Positions 45,856 through 55,718 of a stretch of DNA of 64,000 nucleotides are shown here, piece after piece. Source of the DNA: Deltaproteobacteria bacterium. GTDB taxonomy: Bacteria > Myxococcota_C > UBA6777. A model generated the notes under the pieces. The model searched no databases, had not been told where the DNA came from, and worked only from the letters and a program-made list of their open reading frames with translations. The position numbers and the translations under genes are program-made. Within the stretch, counting starts at the first letter, position 1, and every line of letters starts with the position of its first letter. The stretch covers positions 372,001 through 436,000 of the forward strand of contig SBHC01000081.1 in the NCBI GenBank assembly GCA_006226375.1. The letters run 5' to 3'.

Positions 45856-47177
45856 TCGCTCGCTTCATCGGGGGTCAGAGAAGATGGGTCCGGAAAAGGC
45901 ATGCCCTGCTCCAACTGCTGAAGAGCCACGATCGCTTCCGGGTACTCTGGAAACAACGTTAAGGCTTCCAACAATGATTGCTGGGCTTCATCGCGACGTT
46001 CCAATCGCCAGAGCAAGAGAGCCAACACGAAGTGAACATCGTGAGCTTTCGGATCTTGCTCCAGAGCCTGACGCAGCTGCGCTTCGGCTTTTGGGAATTG
46101 TCGCTGATTAATAGCTGCCAAAGCAAGATAATAGGCAGCATCCGGTCGCCCCGGCTCCAGCCGAAGCGTCTCCTCCAGCCAACTGGCGGCTTCCTCCCAT
46201 CGCTCCTGTTCCAACACAGCGATGCCTAAATGTTGATGAATGTCCGGAGATTTCGGTTCCAATTGTAAGGCGCTGTGAAGGATGCTCTCCGACTCATCCC
46301 AGCGTTGTTGCTCCAACAAACAGAGCGCAAGACTTTGGTGCCCTGCCACGTCCTTTGGGTTCTTGGCCACCCAATCGCGAAACATCGACTCCGCTTCGTC
46401 GAACTTCTCCTGACACAAGAGAGAAACACCCAAGTTGAAGTGAGCGTCGGCGTTCTTGGGGGAGACGCTGAGGATTTCACGGTATTGGTCCTCGGCTTCT
46501 TCCCAACGTTCTTGGGCCACCATCGCATTGGCAAGACGCTTGCGATTCTCCGGATTGTCCGGTTCTTTCTCAACCTGCTCCAGGAGTTCGTTCTCTTGTG
46601 ACTCCAACACCCGGCACAGCATCTGGATCACATCAGGATTGCCGGGTTCCAATTGCTGACACATCCGGAACGCCTCTTCCGCTTCGCGCCAACGTTCTTG
46701 GAGCATCAGGCACACGCCCAAGTTGTAGAAGTAGTCAGACTGATCAGGTTCTGTCTCAATGGCTTTGCGGTACGCGGCCTCAGCTTCTGTATGTTTCCCT
46801 TGCTCCCACAGGGCAATCCCAAGCTTGTAATAGACAATCCCGAACGAGACGTCTTCCTCCAGGTAGAACTGGAACTCTTCTTCCGCTTCCGCCCACCGCT
46901 CCAGGTCGAGGAGCGCGTTGCCTCGCTTGTAGAAGACAATGGGATCGGGATAACCGAGGTCAGCAGCCTGCTCCAGGTACACCACACCTTCTTCGGGTCT
47001 TCCATCTTGGAGCAAGACAGACCCCAATCGGTACAGCACCGTCGGTTCTTCAGGTGAGAGCTGTAACACGCGCTGTAACTCTCGGATGGCGTCGAGAAAT
47101 CGGCCCTCTTCCGTCAGAGCGATGGCACGACGGTAAAACGCCAATCCATTGCCAGACAGTTGGGGCTCCAGACCCAT
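45852..47177 (-). CDS. TPR-repeat protein
   Basis: 441 residues built almost completely of about 12 tetratricopeptide repeats of 34 residues with the consensus W-x-E-A-E/A-x-x-x-x-x-L...P, e.g. RWEEAEDQYREILSVSPKNADAHFNLGVSL. No signal peptide or TM, so cytoplasmic; role unknown, perhaps an adaptor for envelope synthesis as it is between Mpl and the thioredoxin gene. The start ATG is 7 nt after GAGG. Confidence 0.9.
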   Translation of the reverse strand: MGLEPQLSGNGLAFYRRAIALTEEGRFLDAIRELQRVLQLSPEEPTVLYRLGSVLLQDGRPEEGVVYLEQAADLGYPDPIVFYKRGNALLDLERWAEAEEEFQFYLEEDVSFGIVYYKLGIALWEQGKHTEAEAAYRKAIETEPDQSDYFYNLGVCLMLQERWREAEEAFRMCQQLEPGNPDVIQMLCRVLESQENELLEQVEKEPDNPENRKRLANAMVAQERWEEAEDQYREILSVSPKNADAHFNLGVSLLCQEKFDEAESMFRDWVAKNPKDVAGHQSLALCLLEQQRWDESESILHSALQLEPKSPDIHQHLGIAVLEQERWEEAASWLEETLRLEPGRPDAAYYLALAAINQRQFPKAEAQLRQALEQDPKAHDVHFVLALLLWRLERRDEAQQSLLEALTLFPEYPEAIVALQQLEQGMPFPDPSSLTPDEASE

Positions 47178-47223
47178 CCCTTCACCTCGACATGACTCTA
47201 GTGGGTTCTAGTAAGATTAAGCT

Positions 47224-48171
47224 CTAGTGAAACTTCGTCGATTGTCCCGGATACATCTTACGAAACAGGGCGTACGTTTTGTGATACGCGGTGTTTCGCT
47301 TGAGCTTGTACAAGCAGTACAGTTGCAAACGGTACGCGTCAACCCGCACCTTGCTGCTGGGGAAGGTGCGATGAAGACGGTTAAGGAAAGGCAACGCTTT
47401 GGCGTACTTGCTCACACGAGCCTGGCTACGAGCCATCCCAAACAAGCCCCTCGCGCCGTAACCTTTTTGGTTCTTGGGGTCGTCCCGAAGCAAGGCGGTA
47501 TACAAGTTCCGGGCTTCCTGAATTTGGCGACGGAGCAACGCACGGTCCGCAAGCTTGAGCCGCAGAGAAAGGTTGTTCGACTGGGAGCGATAGCGTCGCT
47601 TCATCAACCAATACAGGTCCTTTCCACCCAGAGCGTCTTCCAAGGCTGGGCGAAAGAATTTGGGAGGATAGAATCCAACCACTCGCTCAATCTCACGGCC
47701 GTTCTGGTTGATCATCAAAGTTGTGGGGAAACGGGCCACACGGAACCGGTTGACGAGCTTTCGGCCTTCCGGTTTGTCAATGTTGAACTTCACAACCAGG
47801 TACTTCTTCAGCACCTTGTTGACAGAGGGGTGAGAGAACGTCTCACGCTCTAGTTTTTTGCAGGGAAAGCACCAGTCTGCATACAGGTCGAGGAAGATGC
47901 TCCGCTTTTGCTTCTTGGCTTCCGCGACAGCCAGCTCCCAAGTCCGGAAGAACTGGTAGGGAGGCGGGATGCGGACACTTTGAGATGTAGGGTTGGAGCG
48001 GGCGGCGCTGATTAACATCCGAATCGGATTCACTTTTCCGTTGGAGCGAACGTACACATACGTCGCCCATCCACCCCAGGCCACAACCAAAACCAGGAGA
48101 GCCGCCAACCATCCGCGCAGCATCCATCGCATCGGCCGGGTGCCTTGCTGTTGGTCTTGTGCTTCCATCAT
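47224..48171 (-). CDS. Membrane-anchored thioredoxin-like protein with TPR-like C-terminus
   Basis: An N-terminal TM (LAALLVLVVAWGGWATYVYV) anchors a periplasm-facing thioredoxin domain with ADWCFPCKKLE (CxxC) and VARFPTTLMIN. The last 130 residues are helical repeats (RRQIQEARNLYTALLRDDPKNQKGYGARGL). The CFPC active site suggests a thiol-disulfide reductase for the cell envelope. It follows PlsB by 7 bp; the start is ATG 48171 or ATG 48168, which has the better spacing from AGGAG. Partner substrates unknown. Confidence 0.85.
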   Translation of the reverse strand: MMEAQDQQQGTRPMRWMLRGWLAALLVLVVAWGGWATYVYVRSNGKVNPIRMLISAARSNPTSQSVRIPPPYQFFRTWELAVAEAKKQKRSIFLDLYADWCFPCKKLERETFSHPSVNKVLKKYLVVKFNIDKPEGRKLVNRFRVARFPTTLMINQNGREIERVVGFYPPKFFRPALEDALGGKDLYWLMKRRYRSQSNNLSLRLKLADRALLRRQIQEARNLYTALLRDDPKNQKGYGARGLFGMARSQARVSKYAKALPFLNRLHRTFPSSKVRVDAYRLQLYCLYKLKRNTAYHKTYALFRKMYPGQSTKFH

Positions 48172-48178
48172 CCTTCTC

Positions 48179-51100
48179 CTACTTCTCTTCTTGCGTCAAT
48201 TTGGTGATCATTTGCGCGGCAACATCTTCTGCCTCACGACACGAGCTAAACTTTCCAGTCCGGTGAATAAATTCCCGAAGCTTCTCGCCATCTCTGTAGG
48301 CTTCCGTGAGTTCGATTTGCCGTTTGCGGCTCGCACGACCTCCTTCATCCATCGGCACCCTTACAATCATCCCCAACTCTTCAAACAAAGAGATTGCGTT
48401 CTTCAAGGTGTCCATGGAGACGGCGTCAGAGTATCGCAAGTACCCTTCGTGGTACAAGGCTTCGGTCATGTCTTGCATCTTCCGAATGAAGGCTTTCTCT
48501 TCCACAAAACCTTCTCTTTGCACCGCAAACAAAGCCAAGCTCGCGGTCCAGTAGCTGTCAACAAACGGCCAGAACAAGTGCCGCAGAAAGACCAGCATTC
48601 TACGGCCTTCGCCGCTCTGCGCTTCCACGCGGTTGGTTTCACGATCCACCGACAGCACACCCCGTCGCTCCATGGAGGCCAGGGTTTCGTCAAAGTTGTC
48701 TTGGATATCGGGAGAGGGTTTGTAGATAAACTCCAGCTTGAGCACCAAGCTGAGGAAACGAACTTCCTTGAGGAGCGCATCCAGCTTGACCCCAGAGTCG
48801 GAGGAACGTCGCCACTGAAACGCCTGCAGCGCCACTGCAATAACAGCTTCAGACACAAACAGGTGAACCAAGTGGTTGCGGTAGTACGCCAACTCCAGAC
48901 GACGACTCGCTCTTGGACGATAGACCACAACGTCTTTTCCGAGGTACTCGCGAGCTTTGATCAAACGATTCAGAGATTGGGTCGCTCGGCGAACCACATT
49001 GTCAGGCTCATCGTAGTTGTGAACCTTGGCACCACGGGCTTCCACCTCACGACGAAGCCAGTCGACCTCTTCCACAAGTCGGTCGTGGTTGATACCGCGC
49101 TTCATCTCCGTCATCAGGACAGCGACGACCAGAGAAGCAGGCATGACCCACGAGGCGTTGTTGATCTCATACAACACACGGTAAGCCAGGATATGGACCA
49201 GCTGACGTCGGTCGTCCAGGTTTTCCACAGGGTCAAATTTGGGATTGTGTTGTTGCTCTTCTTCAATCAGATCCTGGATGGCGCTACGAATCGAGATGGG
49301 CTCTGCGAACCGAACGGCAATCCGACCAAAGTTGATCGACAAAAACTTCTGAGCGGAGCGAAAAAGACCGGCCAAAGATTCGCGTTTTTTCTTCCCACCC
49401 AATAGCTCACGGGTGTAGCTTTCGCCTTCCACGATCCGGTCGTAGCCGACAGAGGTGGGCACCAAGTAAAAGTCGCGGATTCGCTTTTCAATGGCAGCAT
49501 CCACGAGCAGCTTCAACATCCCTGTTTTGGGCGAGCGAAGCTTTCCAGTTCGGCTTCGTCCACCTTCGATGAAGAACTCCAAGGTGCAACCTTCACGAAG
49601 CAGGCGCAGCACATACTCGTTGAAGATGGTGCGGTAGAGTTCGTCGTTGCCAAACGAACGCCGCAGAAAGAAGGCACCGCTCTTCCGGAAGAGCCATCCA
49701 ACCACAGGAATAATGAGATTGTCTCCGGCGGCGATGTGCGGAGGCATCATATCGTAATGCATGAGGATCTGCGACATAATCAGATAGTCGACGTGGCTCT
49801 TGTGACAAGGAAGCAGGACCAACGGATGTTTGAGGGCCGCCTCACGAACCTGCTCGATCTCAGAGGGAAGGACCTCAATTCCTTCCATCCCAGAAGAGTC
49901 CGTGTCGTAGGTCGTGTACATCCTCTTCCAGACCTTGTTCAGGAACCAGTCAAACTTACGCGCCGTGGACATCGTAAAGTTTGCAGCCATTCGGTCGAGG
50001 ATCTTTCGAGCCCGCTCCTGCACAACCTCTTCGGGGAGGTTGCTCTCTTCCGCTTGCATTCGGATGGCCTTTCGCACCCGAGGAGCTCGCAAGACTCGCT
50101 CTTTCATCTCCGACGCAGGGCGGAACACAGGTCCCGTCGCGACGCGGAACTCACGGTCAAAGCGTTCTTTCAGATAGGCCCGCAGCTTCCGTGCCAGCTC
50201 AGCGTCACTCAGTTGGTCGGTGTACCGGTCCACCATATTCTTAAGGTTGATGGGCTCACCGCCGTTGACGTGACTCTGCTTCTTGTTCCGAATGAATTGG
50301 TACAATTCACGGGTCAGACCGGGCGATTCCTTCTCACCAAACATCACGTCCCAAAACGACTTTCGGGCGCTGGTGGGTGCACGGTCCCACACCATAATTT
50401 GAGGACATACAAAGATGGGTTTGTCTTGTTTCCGCTGAACAGCGATCAGGGTTTCGAGCAAGTCGATGCTGCGACCCCCAGGAGCTTCGGGTCGACGGAA
50501 GATCCAGCGGACAACATCCCGCATCCAGTAGATCATGCGACGCATGTAGGTCCACAAGGTCACGGGTTTTTCGAGAAAGATTAAGGTGGGAACATCGTTC
50601 TCCACGAGCTTCTCAAAGAGTTCGCTGGGAGCATCACCACCCTTTCCGAACAATCGACCAAACCAACCTCGGAAGACCCGGAGCTTTTGCGCCCACACCT
50701 GCCAAGGAACCCAATACAGGCCTGGAGCAAACCGGACCAACGGGAGCTTGTAGACAATGAAGAGCGCATTGTAGATCAAGTAGTTCAGGTAGCTTCGGCT
50801 ACGCAGAACATACACGACCGTCCCTTCCTCAGCCGCTTCTTGCACCTGCTTGATTCGAGTCTCTGGGAACACAAGCTCGTTGAACAACTTCTGAGCCAAC
50901 CAGTTCCACATCCCACGAAGGCGCTCGACCATGCCGGTCCAAGAGCTCTTGAGCAAGCGGTCTACTTTCTCCCGCTGCACGGCTTCTTTGAGCTCTTCCT
51001 CATCAATTTCGTCGCTTTGATTGACCAACTTCTTCGAGATGGTGACCAGCTTAACGTTAACCTTCTTGGCATCCTCTTCGGAGCTTTCATCGTCGGTCGA

Positions 51101-51505
51101 GGAGTCTGGCTTGCCAGCTTTTTCCTTGTCATCGGGTTCGCCAATGGCCTTGGCAGTCTTCGCTTCCGAGTCTTTCTTCTCTTCGGATGACTTGTCTTTG
51201 GCCTCCTGGCTGGCGACCTCTTGGGCCGGCTTGGGCTCGTCGTCCTTTTCCTCTTCGGAAGCAGCCTTGGATGAACCAGAGACCGTCTCGCTCTTATCAG
51301 ATGAGTCTTGGGTGGGGTCGGAATCCGACTCTTTCCCTTCTTTCAAAGTCTCGGGCGGAGAGTCATCCGAAGAGCCTTGGCCTTTTGTTTTTTTGTCTTG
51401 CTCCAACGTGGACTTAGCCTCCGTCACACCTGCCGTATCTTCGGCATTTTGCGCAGCCTGTTCCACGCGCACTTCTGTGCTGTCTTTCTGCAAAGGTTCA
51501 CCCAT
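48179..51505 (-). CDS. plsB: Glycerol-3-phosphate acyltransferase (PlsB-like)
   Basis: 1108 residues, considerably longer than E. coli PlsB (about 800). Residues 1-165 are a low-complexity acidic/Ser/Lys-rich, probably disordered extension. The acyltransferase core is typical of PlsB: LLPCHKSHVDYL (His568-x4-Asp573), GAFFLRRSFGND, FFIEGGRSRTGKLRSPKTGML, and YLVPTSVGYDRIVE. It acylates sn-1 of glycerol-3-phosphate to start phospholipid synthesis at the inner membrane. The first gene of a four-gene operon that ends in Mpl. Confidence 0.93.
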   Translation of the reverse strand: MGEPLQKDSTEVRVEQAAQNAEDTAGVTEAKSTLEQDKKTKGQGSSDDSPPETLKEGKESDSDPTQDSSDKSETVSGSSKAASEEEKDDEPKPAQEVASQEAKDKSSEEKKDSEAKTAKAIGEPDDKEKAGKPDSSTDDESSEEDAKKVNVKLVTISKKLVNQSDEIDEEELKEAVQREKVDRLLKSSWTGMVERLRGMWNWLAQKLFNELVFPETRIKQVQEAAEEGTVVYVLRSRSYLNYLIYNALFIVYKLPLVRFAPGLYWVPWQVWAQKLRVFRGWFGRLFGKGGDAPSELFEKLVENDVPTLIFLEKPVTLWTYMRRMIYWMRDVVRWIFRRPEAPGGRSIDLLETLIAVQRKQDKPIFVCPQIMVWDRAPTSARKSFWDVMFGEKESPGLTRELYQFIRNKKQSHVNGGEPINLKNMVDRYTDQLSDAELARKLRAYLKERFDREFRVATGPVFRPASEMKERVLRAPRVRKAIRMQAEESNLPEEVVQERARKILDRMAANFTMSTARKFDWFLNKVWKRMYTTYDTDSSGMEGIEVLPSEIEQVREAALKHPLVLLPCHKSHVDYLIMSQILMHYDMMPPHIAAGDNLIIPVVGWLFRKSGAFFLRRSFGNDELYRTIFNEYVLRLLREGCTLEFFIEGGRSRTGKLRSPKTGMLKLLVDAAIEKRIRDFYLVPTSVGYDRIVEGESYTRELLGGKKKRESLAGLFRSAQKFLSINFGRIAVRFAEPISIRSAIQDLIEEEQQHNPKFDPVENLDDRRQLVHILAYRVLYEINNASWVMPASLVVAVLMTEMKRGINHDRLVEEVDWLRREVEARGAKVHNYDEPDNVVRRATQSLNRLIKAREYLGKDVVVYRPRASRRLELAYYRNHLVHLFVSEAVIAVALQAFQWRRSSDSGVKLDALLKEVRFLSLVLKLEFIYKPSPDIQDNFDETLASMERRGVLSVDRETNRVEAQSGEGRRMLVFLRHLFWPFVDSYWTASLALFAVQREGFVEEKAFIRKMQDMTEALYHEGYLRYSDAVSMDTLKNAISLFEELGMIVRVPMDEGGRASRKRQIELTEAYRDGEKLREFIHRTGKFSSCREAEDVAAQMITKLTQEEK

Positions 51506-52017
51506 GATTTTGATCTCTATGTGTCACAGCAAAAGCTGGAAAGTACCAAGGAAGACAAACGGTTGCTGCCTATCAGAAGGCGACAGAAGGAGCAACAGGG
51601 AGAAGACAATGACAACTCAACCCGAACCCTCTTGCGACCGTTTGCGGAAGCATCATCACTCTACAAATGTAGAGGACAAACCTCTTAACACCATAAATAG
51701 CCTATAAATTGCAAGGGTCTGAAACAAAATGAACGAAGAAGCTCAACAAATCCAAAGGCCTAAAACGTAGACTTCCAACGAGAGAGCGTCCGATTGCCCA
51801 TCCAGGGAACAACAGTCCAAAGAGATGTCCCTTTCAAGGAACACAGTCCCCTGCCAAAAGACCGTACGATTCTCCCAACCCACTGACCTGGCAAAGAATC
51901 CTTAAGCAGCGTGAGCCTGGAACGAATCTTTCAGGAGGGCACGGCCAACCATGGCTGAAGGAGCGTTCAGCCCGAACAAACGCGCTCCCGCCATCCCTAT
52001 GTGTTGGAGAATCTAGA
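51506..52017. other. Gene-free divergent interval
   Basis: About 510 bp between the divergent plsB gene and the exported protein gene at 52018. It must hold both promoters. I saw no RNA gene, repeat or convincing small ORF; the open frames that cross it are short and lack ribosome sites. Confidence 0.5.
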
Positions 52018-53286
52018 ATGTTGAATCGAAAGAATATTGTTTTCAGTGTGTTGTTTTGTTTGGGGGGATTGTTGGTTTCCACTCCCCAAGCTTCTGCGTC
52101 TTTTGAAGGAGCCTGGACCCAACTCCGGCACCGCCTGATGCGTGCCCAGTTGGTCAGAGCCTTTCATCGGCTCTCTGCCGACATCCACCGTCTGCAAAAA
52201 GAGCTACCCAAAGCCGACTTACCTCCCCAAAGGGAAAAGCAACTGGGTGATGTGTTGGCCTGCATGTCAACCTTCACCTCGGTGTTGCCTCTTCGCAGGA
52301 CCCAGCCAGGAACCTACCTCTGGTCTTGGTATGGGATCTCCCGACAGCTTCACTTTCTCAAGGGTCAACTCAAGACTCTGCAAACCTACAGAACCAATTA
52401 CCACCGATGTCTTTTGGCGTTGAAGCCTCAACATCGATTCGCTCGCCAGTTGAAGGCAACAGTGGTTGAGCGCCGCGCCCGACGAAAGCTCAAGTTGTAC
52501 GAGCAGGCACACCCCACACTTAAGCGGATCTATAACCGCGTCAAAACCTGGCACATGCTGCTCAAAGTCATGAACGACCGAAGTCACAAAAACCCCCGAG
52601 CGTCGCGGTATCTAAACTTGTCACGCCTGCAGGTGTTGAAGGCCCAGCAGATCTTGCTCCGGCTGCAGCAACACCTGCTTCAACGGGAATGGTCACGCAA
52701 GCGTAGGATTCGAAGTTTGCGGGTGCTTTGGGAGTTGGCCCCGAACCCGACGAAAACACCTTTGCCAGTCGAGACGATGGTACCCCTCGCCCTGACCATG
52801 GGAACGATGACCATCTCGTTGATGGGAGCGATGGGAGCGATGGGAGCGATGGGTGTGATGGATGACATCGAACACAAAGAGCAAGCTCGGAAGGCAGGCC
52901 TCGTGATGACAGGCATAGCAGGAACGTCTCTTCTCGCCCTCTCACCGGTCTCAATGATCAGCGTACCGCAGCCTCTGGCCGCCAACGTCCTGCACACGTT
53001 GCTCAGTGTTGCCGTTGTACCAGCGCTAGGGATTACCTTAACTCGGTTGGAGAAGCCGGAATGGAATCATTTGGGATGGGGTGTGCTCAGCGCCCTCCCC
53101 TTGCAGTTGACCTGGCTAACCATTGGCTGGATCAACCAAAGCAGATGGCGCCGAATCAAGAGGGAATGGCAGACTCCCAGTGACAGCCCTCCTCCACCCA
53201 ACTGGAGAATGGGTTCCCAACTGGAAACGCGTTACCACCTTCAGGGGTTGAGCAAACCGGCACGTACGTTCCGGATGACACCATAG
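52018..53286 (+). CDS. Exported membrane protein of unknown family
   Basis: ATG is 8 nt after GGAG. A signal peptide ends in STPQASA. Residues 30-240 are strongly helical and basic, rich in Arg/Gln/Leu (coiled-coil-like; RLQKELPKADLPPQREKQLG). The C-terminal part has three hydrophobic stretches, the first with a GAM tandem repeat (see repeat entry) followed by VMDDIEHKEQARKAG. The function cannot be told. It is followed on the opposite strand by the fused CTERM/barrel protein, 6 bp between stops. Confidence 0.7.
   Translation: MLNRKNIVFSVLFCLGGLLVSTPQASASFEGAWTQLRHRLMRAQLVRAFHRLSADIHRLQKELPKADLPPQREKQLGDVLACMSTFTSVLPLRRTQPGTYLWSWYGISRQLHFLKGQLKTLQTYRTNYHRCLLALKPQHRFARQLKATVVERRARRKLKLYEQAHPTLKRIYNRVKTWHMLLKVMNDRSHKNPRASRYLNLSRLQVLKAQQILLRLQQHLLQREWSRKRRIRSLRVLWELAPNPTKTPLPVETMVPLALTMGTMTISLMGAMGAMGAMGVMDDIEHKEQARKAGLVMTGIAGTSLLALSPVSMISVPQPLAANVLHTLLSVAVVPALGITLTRLEKPEWNHLGWGVLSALPLQLTWLTIGWINQSRWRRIKREWQTPSDSPPPPNWRMGSQLETRYHLQGLSKPARTFRMTP
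52821..52856 (+). repeat. 9-bp tandem repeat
   Basis: GATGGGAGC occurs three times in a row (52821-52847) followed by a fourth degenerate unit GATGGGTGT. It encodes Gly-Ala-Met repeats in a hydrophobic helix of the exported protein. Such units can change copy number by slippage without frameshift. Confidence 0.8.
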
Positions 53287-53292
53287 GATGTC

Positions 53293-55569
53293 TTAGAATT
53301 GGAACATCAGCCCGGCTCGGACCATGCTGTTGGAGAGGTCGTAGGCGTTCTCTGTGAACTGGCCAACCCAGCTAAAGCTCCACTCCACAAAGAGATAGGT
53401 GTGATTGACGCCCACTTCCACGTCGAAAGTTCGCGCTGCGACGGGGTCGATAAAGTCGAGCTGGAGTTGAAGACCTAGCGCAAAGTGGAAGCCAATGTTA
53501 CCGCTGAAAGCGTAGCTTCCGTCGGTGGTGCTGGAGATATCACCGTCGCCGTTCGTCACAAAAAACAGCGAGTAGTTCAAACCTCCACGAATGTAAGGAA
53601 CAAGCGGCACACCGTAATTAAGCGCAAAGTAATCCAAGCGATACGAGATATCGAGTCGAATGGGGATGACATAAGCCGTCTGGGTCACATCCACAGTCTC
53701 AGTGGTCTGGGTTCCGTCGGTGTTTGTCGTGGTTTGTTCCTTGGTGATGACGTTACCGCTTTGGTCCCGAATCGGGCCTGTCGCCCAAGACACTCCAACG
53801 GAACCACCGATACCAATCGAGCCAAACTTCTTGAACACCAACCACTCAAAGCCGAGCGCAATGACAGGCTGGTAGTAAGCGCCAAAGTTGTACTGATAGG
53901 GTTTGCACAGCTCACGGTTGGTAATGGATGAAGGACAGTTTTCCGAGATCTTGTTGTCAATGGAGTCAGGGCGGTACGGGCCGACCCGGATTTCCAAGCC
54001 AAAGTTTCGGGGAGACTCAATCTTATTGCCGGCTTCCGTCCCAACATCAGCTTGTGACAACGAAGGAGCCAAAGCGATCATACAACCGAGGGCCGCTGCT
54101 GCCGCCACTTTCTTCGCATGCTTTCGCCAACGCCAAAAGCCCAGCCCCAACAACATAAGCAACAACAGCCACAGGGGGTTGAGGAACAGGAACGCCGCAA
54201 AGACAACGGGAGCAAGGAGGATCTTGGAGGCAAAGCGAGCCTTGGGAGACTCTTGTAGCCACTTCGCCCAAGGTGGGCTGTTGCGGTAGTACCAGGCCAC
54301 AAAGCTCTTGCCCCATGAATGGGTCAACAAGAAGCGGTCACGAAACTGACGAAGCACGCGAACCCAGCCATGGGAGTACGACCCATAGGTTGCCGTCGCG
54401 AGGAAACAGTAGCCGCCACCTTCAAAGCCTTTGTTCTTACCACCCACGCTGTTGTAGGTGCTGTAGAAGTCAACCGTGGGCTGGGTTTTGATGCATTTGA
54501 CATCAGCCGCCACGGCGCTCTCGTTACCAGCAGAGTCCGTCCCAGACGCAGTAATGAGGTAGAACAGTCCAAGAGTGAGCTTGTCCAAATTGGTGGAGGT
54601 GCTGCCTGTCTCATTACCGTTGACTGTCCGCTTGGAGTACTCCGCGGTCTTGACGTTGGCGCTGTTGAACAACTTGATCGCGTCATCACAAGAGGCCACG
54701 TCGTCCGCAGTGTCAGGCGTGCTAGAGCCGTCGCTGATGCCTCGGAAGTAGATGGTGTAATTGGTCGCACCTTCCAACGTCAGGCTCACAGCGGTACTTG
54801 TCGCATCTCCCAATCGGAGAGTTGGTGCGTTGGGAGGAGTCAGGTCGTACTCAACGGAAGCGGTGGTTTCGACGGTTTTGTCGGTTTGAACAGTGGTTTC
54901 TGGGACTTCAATGTTGGCCTGGTTTGTGGAGAGCCCCCGGTAGGCGTACTCAAATTTTACTTTTACCGAGATGGTCCGCTCTCCAGAATCAGTAGAAGGA
55001 GGCAGCTTGTCACAAGTATCTCCAGTCACACCGGTTCCATTCACAATTTTGTCATAACCGATCAGGTCTTTGACATCCAAGACAGAGTCATTGGTGAACC
55101 CCAAAGCGGCCCGGTCAAATGTGCCAAGCAGCTGGATGTTTTCCCAAGTCCCTTCCACCTTTTGGTTGTTCGCGTAGAAATTGGCAGTACCGGTCACCGT
55201 TGGCGTCTCAGGCAAGGCAGGAGCACGCACTGTGGCTTGTTCTGCGATGGTCACATCCTGACCGTCTTTGTTGGTCAGAACCAACTTCACCTTGATCAGG
55301 GTGTTGCTGTCGAACACTCGACTGGTACCCAAATCAAGAATCCAGGACATCGACAGCTGGGTGTTGCCCGAACATGCCGTAGGTCCATACACCACAGTCG
55401 TGGTTGTGGTGTTGGTAGTGGCGTTGGCACTTCGCAGCGTGGCTGTGGCCGACTGCGCAGAGGCCAACGAAGGCAAAGCCACGGAGAGAAGGCCCAAAAG
55501 ACCGATCCAACCGAAGGTCCAATACCCAGAACGACGAGGGTTGGAAGTGACTGAATGTGATCCGAACAT
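53293..55569 (-). CDS. Fused CFI-box sorting protein and outer-membrane beta-barrel with internal signal peptide
   Basis: 758 residues. An N-terminal signal peptide ends SLASAQS. Residues 45-370 are beta-rich and resemble the MXAN_2561-type exported protein. CFLATATYGS (388-397), then RQFRDRFLL and YYRNSPPWA, is the CFI-box sorting motif, followed by a TM at about 449-478. Immediately after RWRKHAKK comes a second hydrophobic stretch ending LSQA|DVG (507/508) that looks like a normal signal peptide. The remaining 250 residues (NFGLEIRVGPYRPDSIDNKI; C-terminal GLMFQF) match MXAN_2562-like barrels. Together this reads as two precursor proteins joined in one frame. Start ATG is 10 nt after GAGG. 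Confidence 0.82.
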   Translation of the reverse strand: MFGSHSVTSNPRRSGYWTFGWIGLLGLLSVALPSLASAQSATATLRSANATTNTTTTTVVYGPTACSGNTQLSMSWILDLGTSRVFDSNTLIKVKLVLTNKDGQDVTIAEQATVRAPALPETPTVTGTANFYANNQKVEGTWENIQLLGTFDRAALGFTNDSVLDVKDLIGYDKIVNGTGVTGDTCDKLPPSTDSGERTISVKVKFEYAYRGLSTNQANIEVPETTVQTDKTVETTASVEYDLTPPNAPTLRLGDATSTAVSLTLEGATNYTIYFRGISDGSSTPDTADDVASCDDAIKLFNSANVKTAEYSKRTVNGNETGSTSTNLDKLTLGLFYLITASGTDSAGNESAVAADVKCIKTQPTVDFYSTYNSVGGKNKGFEGGGYCFLATATYGSYSHGWVRVLRQFRDRFLLTHSWGKSFVAWYYRNSPPWAKWLQESPKARFASKILLAPVVFAAFLFLNPLWLLLLMLLGLGFWRWRKHAKKVAAAAALGCMIALAPSLSQADVGTEAGNKIESPRNFGLEIRVGPYRPDSIDNKISENCPSSITNRELCKPYQYNFGAYYQPVIALGFEWLVFKKFGSIGIGGSVGVSWATGPIRDQSGNVITKEQTTTNTDGTQTTETVDVTQTAYVIPIRLDISYRLDYFALNYGVPLVPYIRGGLNYSLFFVTNGDGDISSTTDGSYAFSGNIGFHFALGLQLQLDFIDPVAARTFDVEVGVNHTYLFVEWSFSWVGQFTENAYDLSNSMVRAGLMFQF

Positions 55570-55718
55570 ATTCGATGTACCTCAAGCCATGACACGAACA
55601 AAAACATCATCAAAACAAACGAAAGCAAGAACGAGTCCAGATTTAGAAAAAGCACGCAACCCTTAGTTTTCTCGGCACTCCACTTCCAAACGAAGGATTC
55701 AGAGAGGGTCGCGCAACT

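Noticed and set aside
47178-47223. Three CTAGT repeats between the TPR and thioredoxin genes
   Set aside because: Too short and irregular to support a site; likely chance.
47993-49405. + strand open frame of 470 codons opposite plsB
   Set aside because: Overlaps the clear PlsB catalytic region on the other strand; no start signal or motif.
54319-55554. + strand open frame opposite the fused CTERM/barrel gene
   Set aside because: Antisense shadow; Arg/Val/Gly-rich without domain, opposite strand has signal peptide and CFI box.
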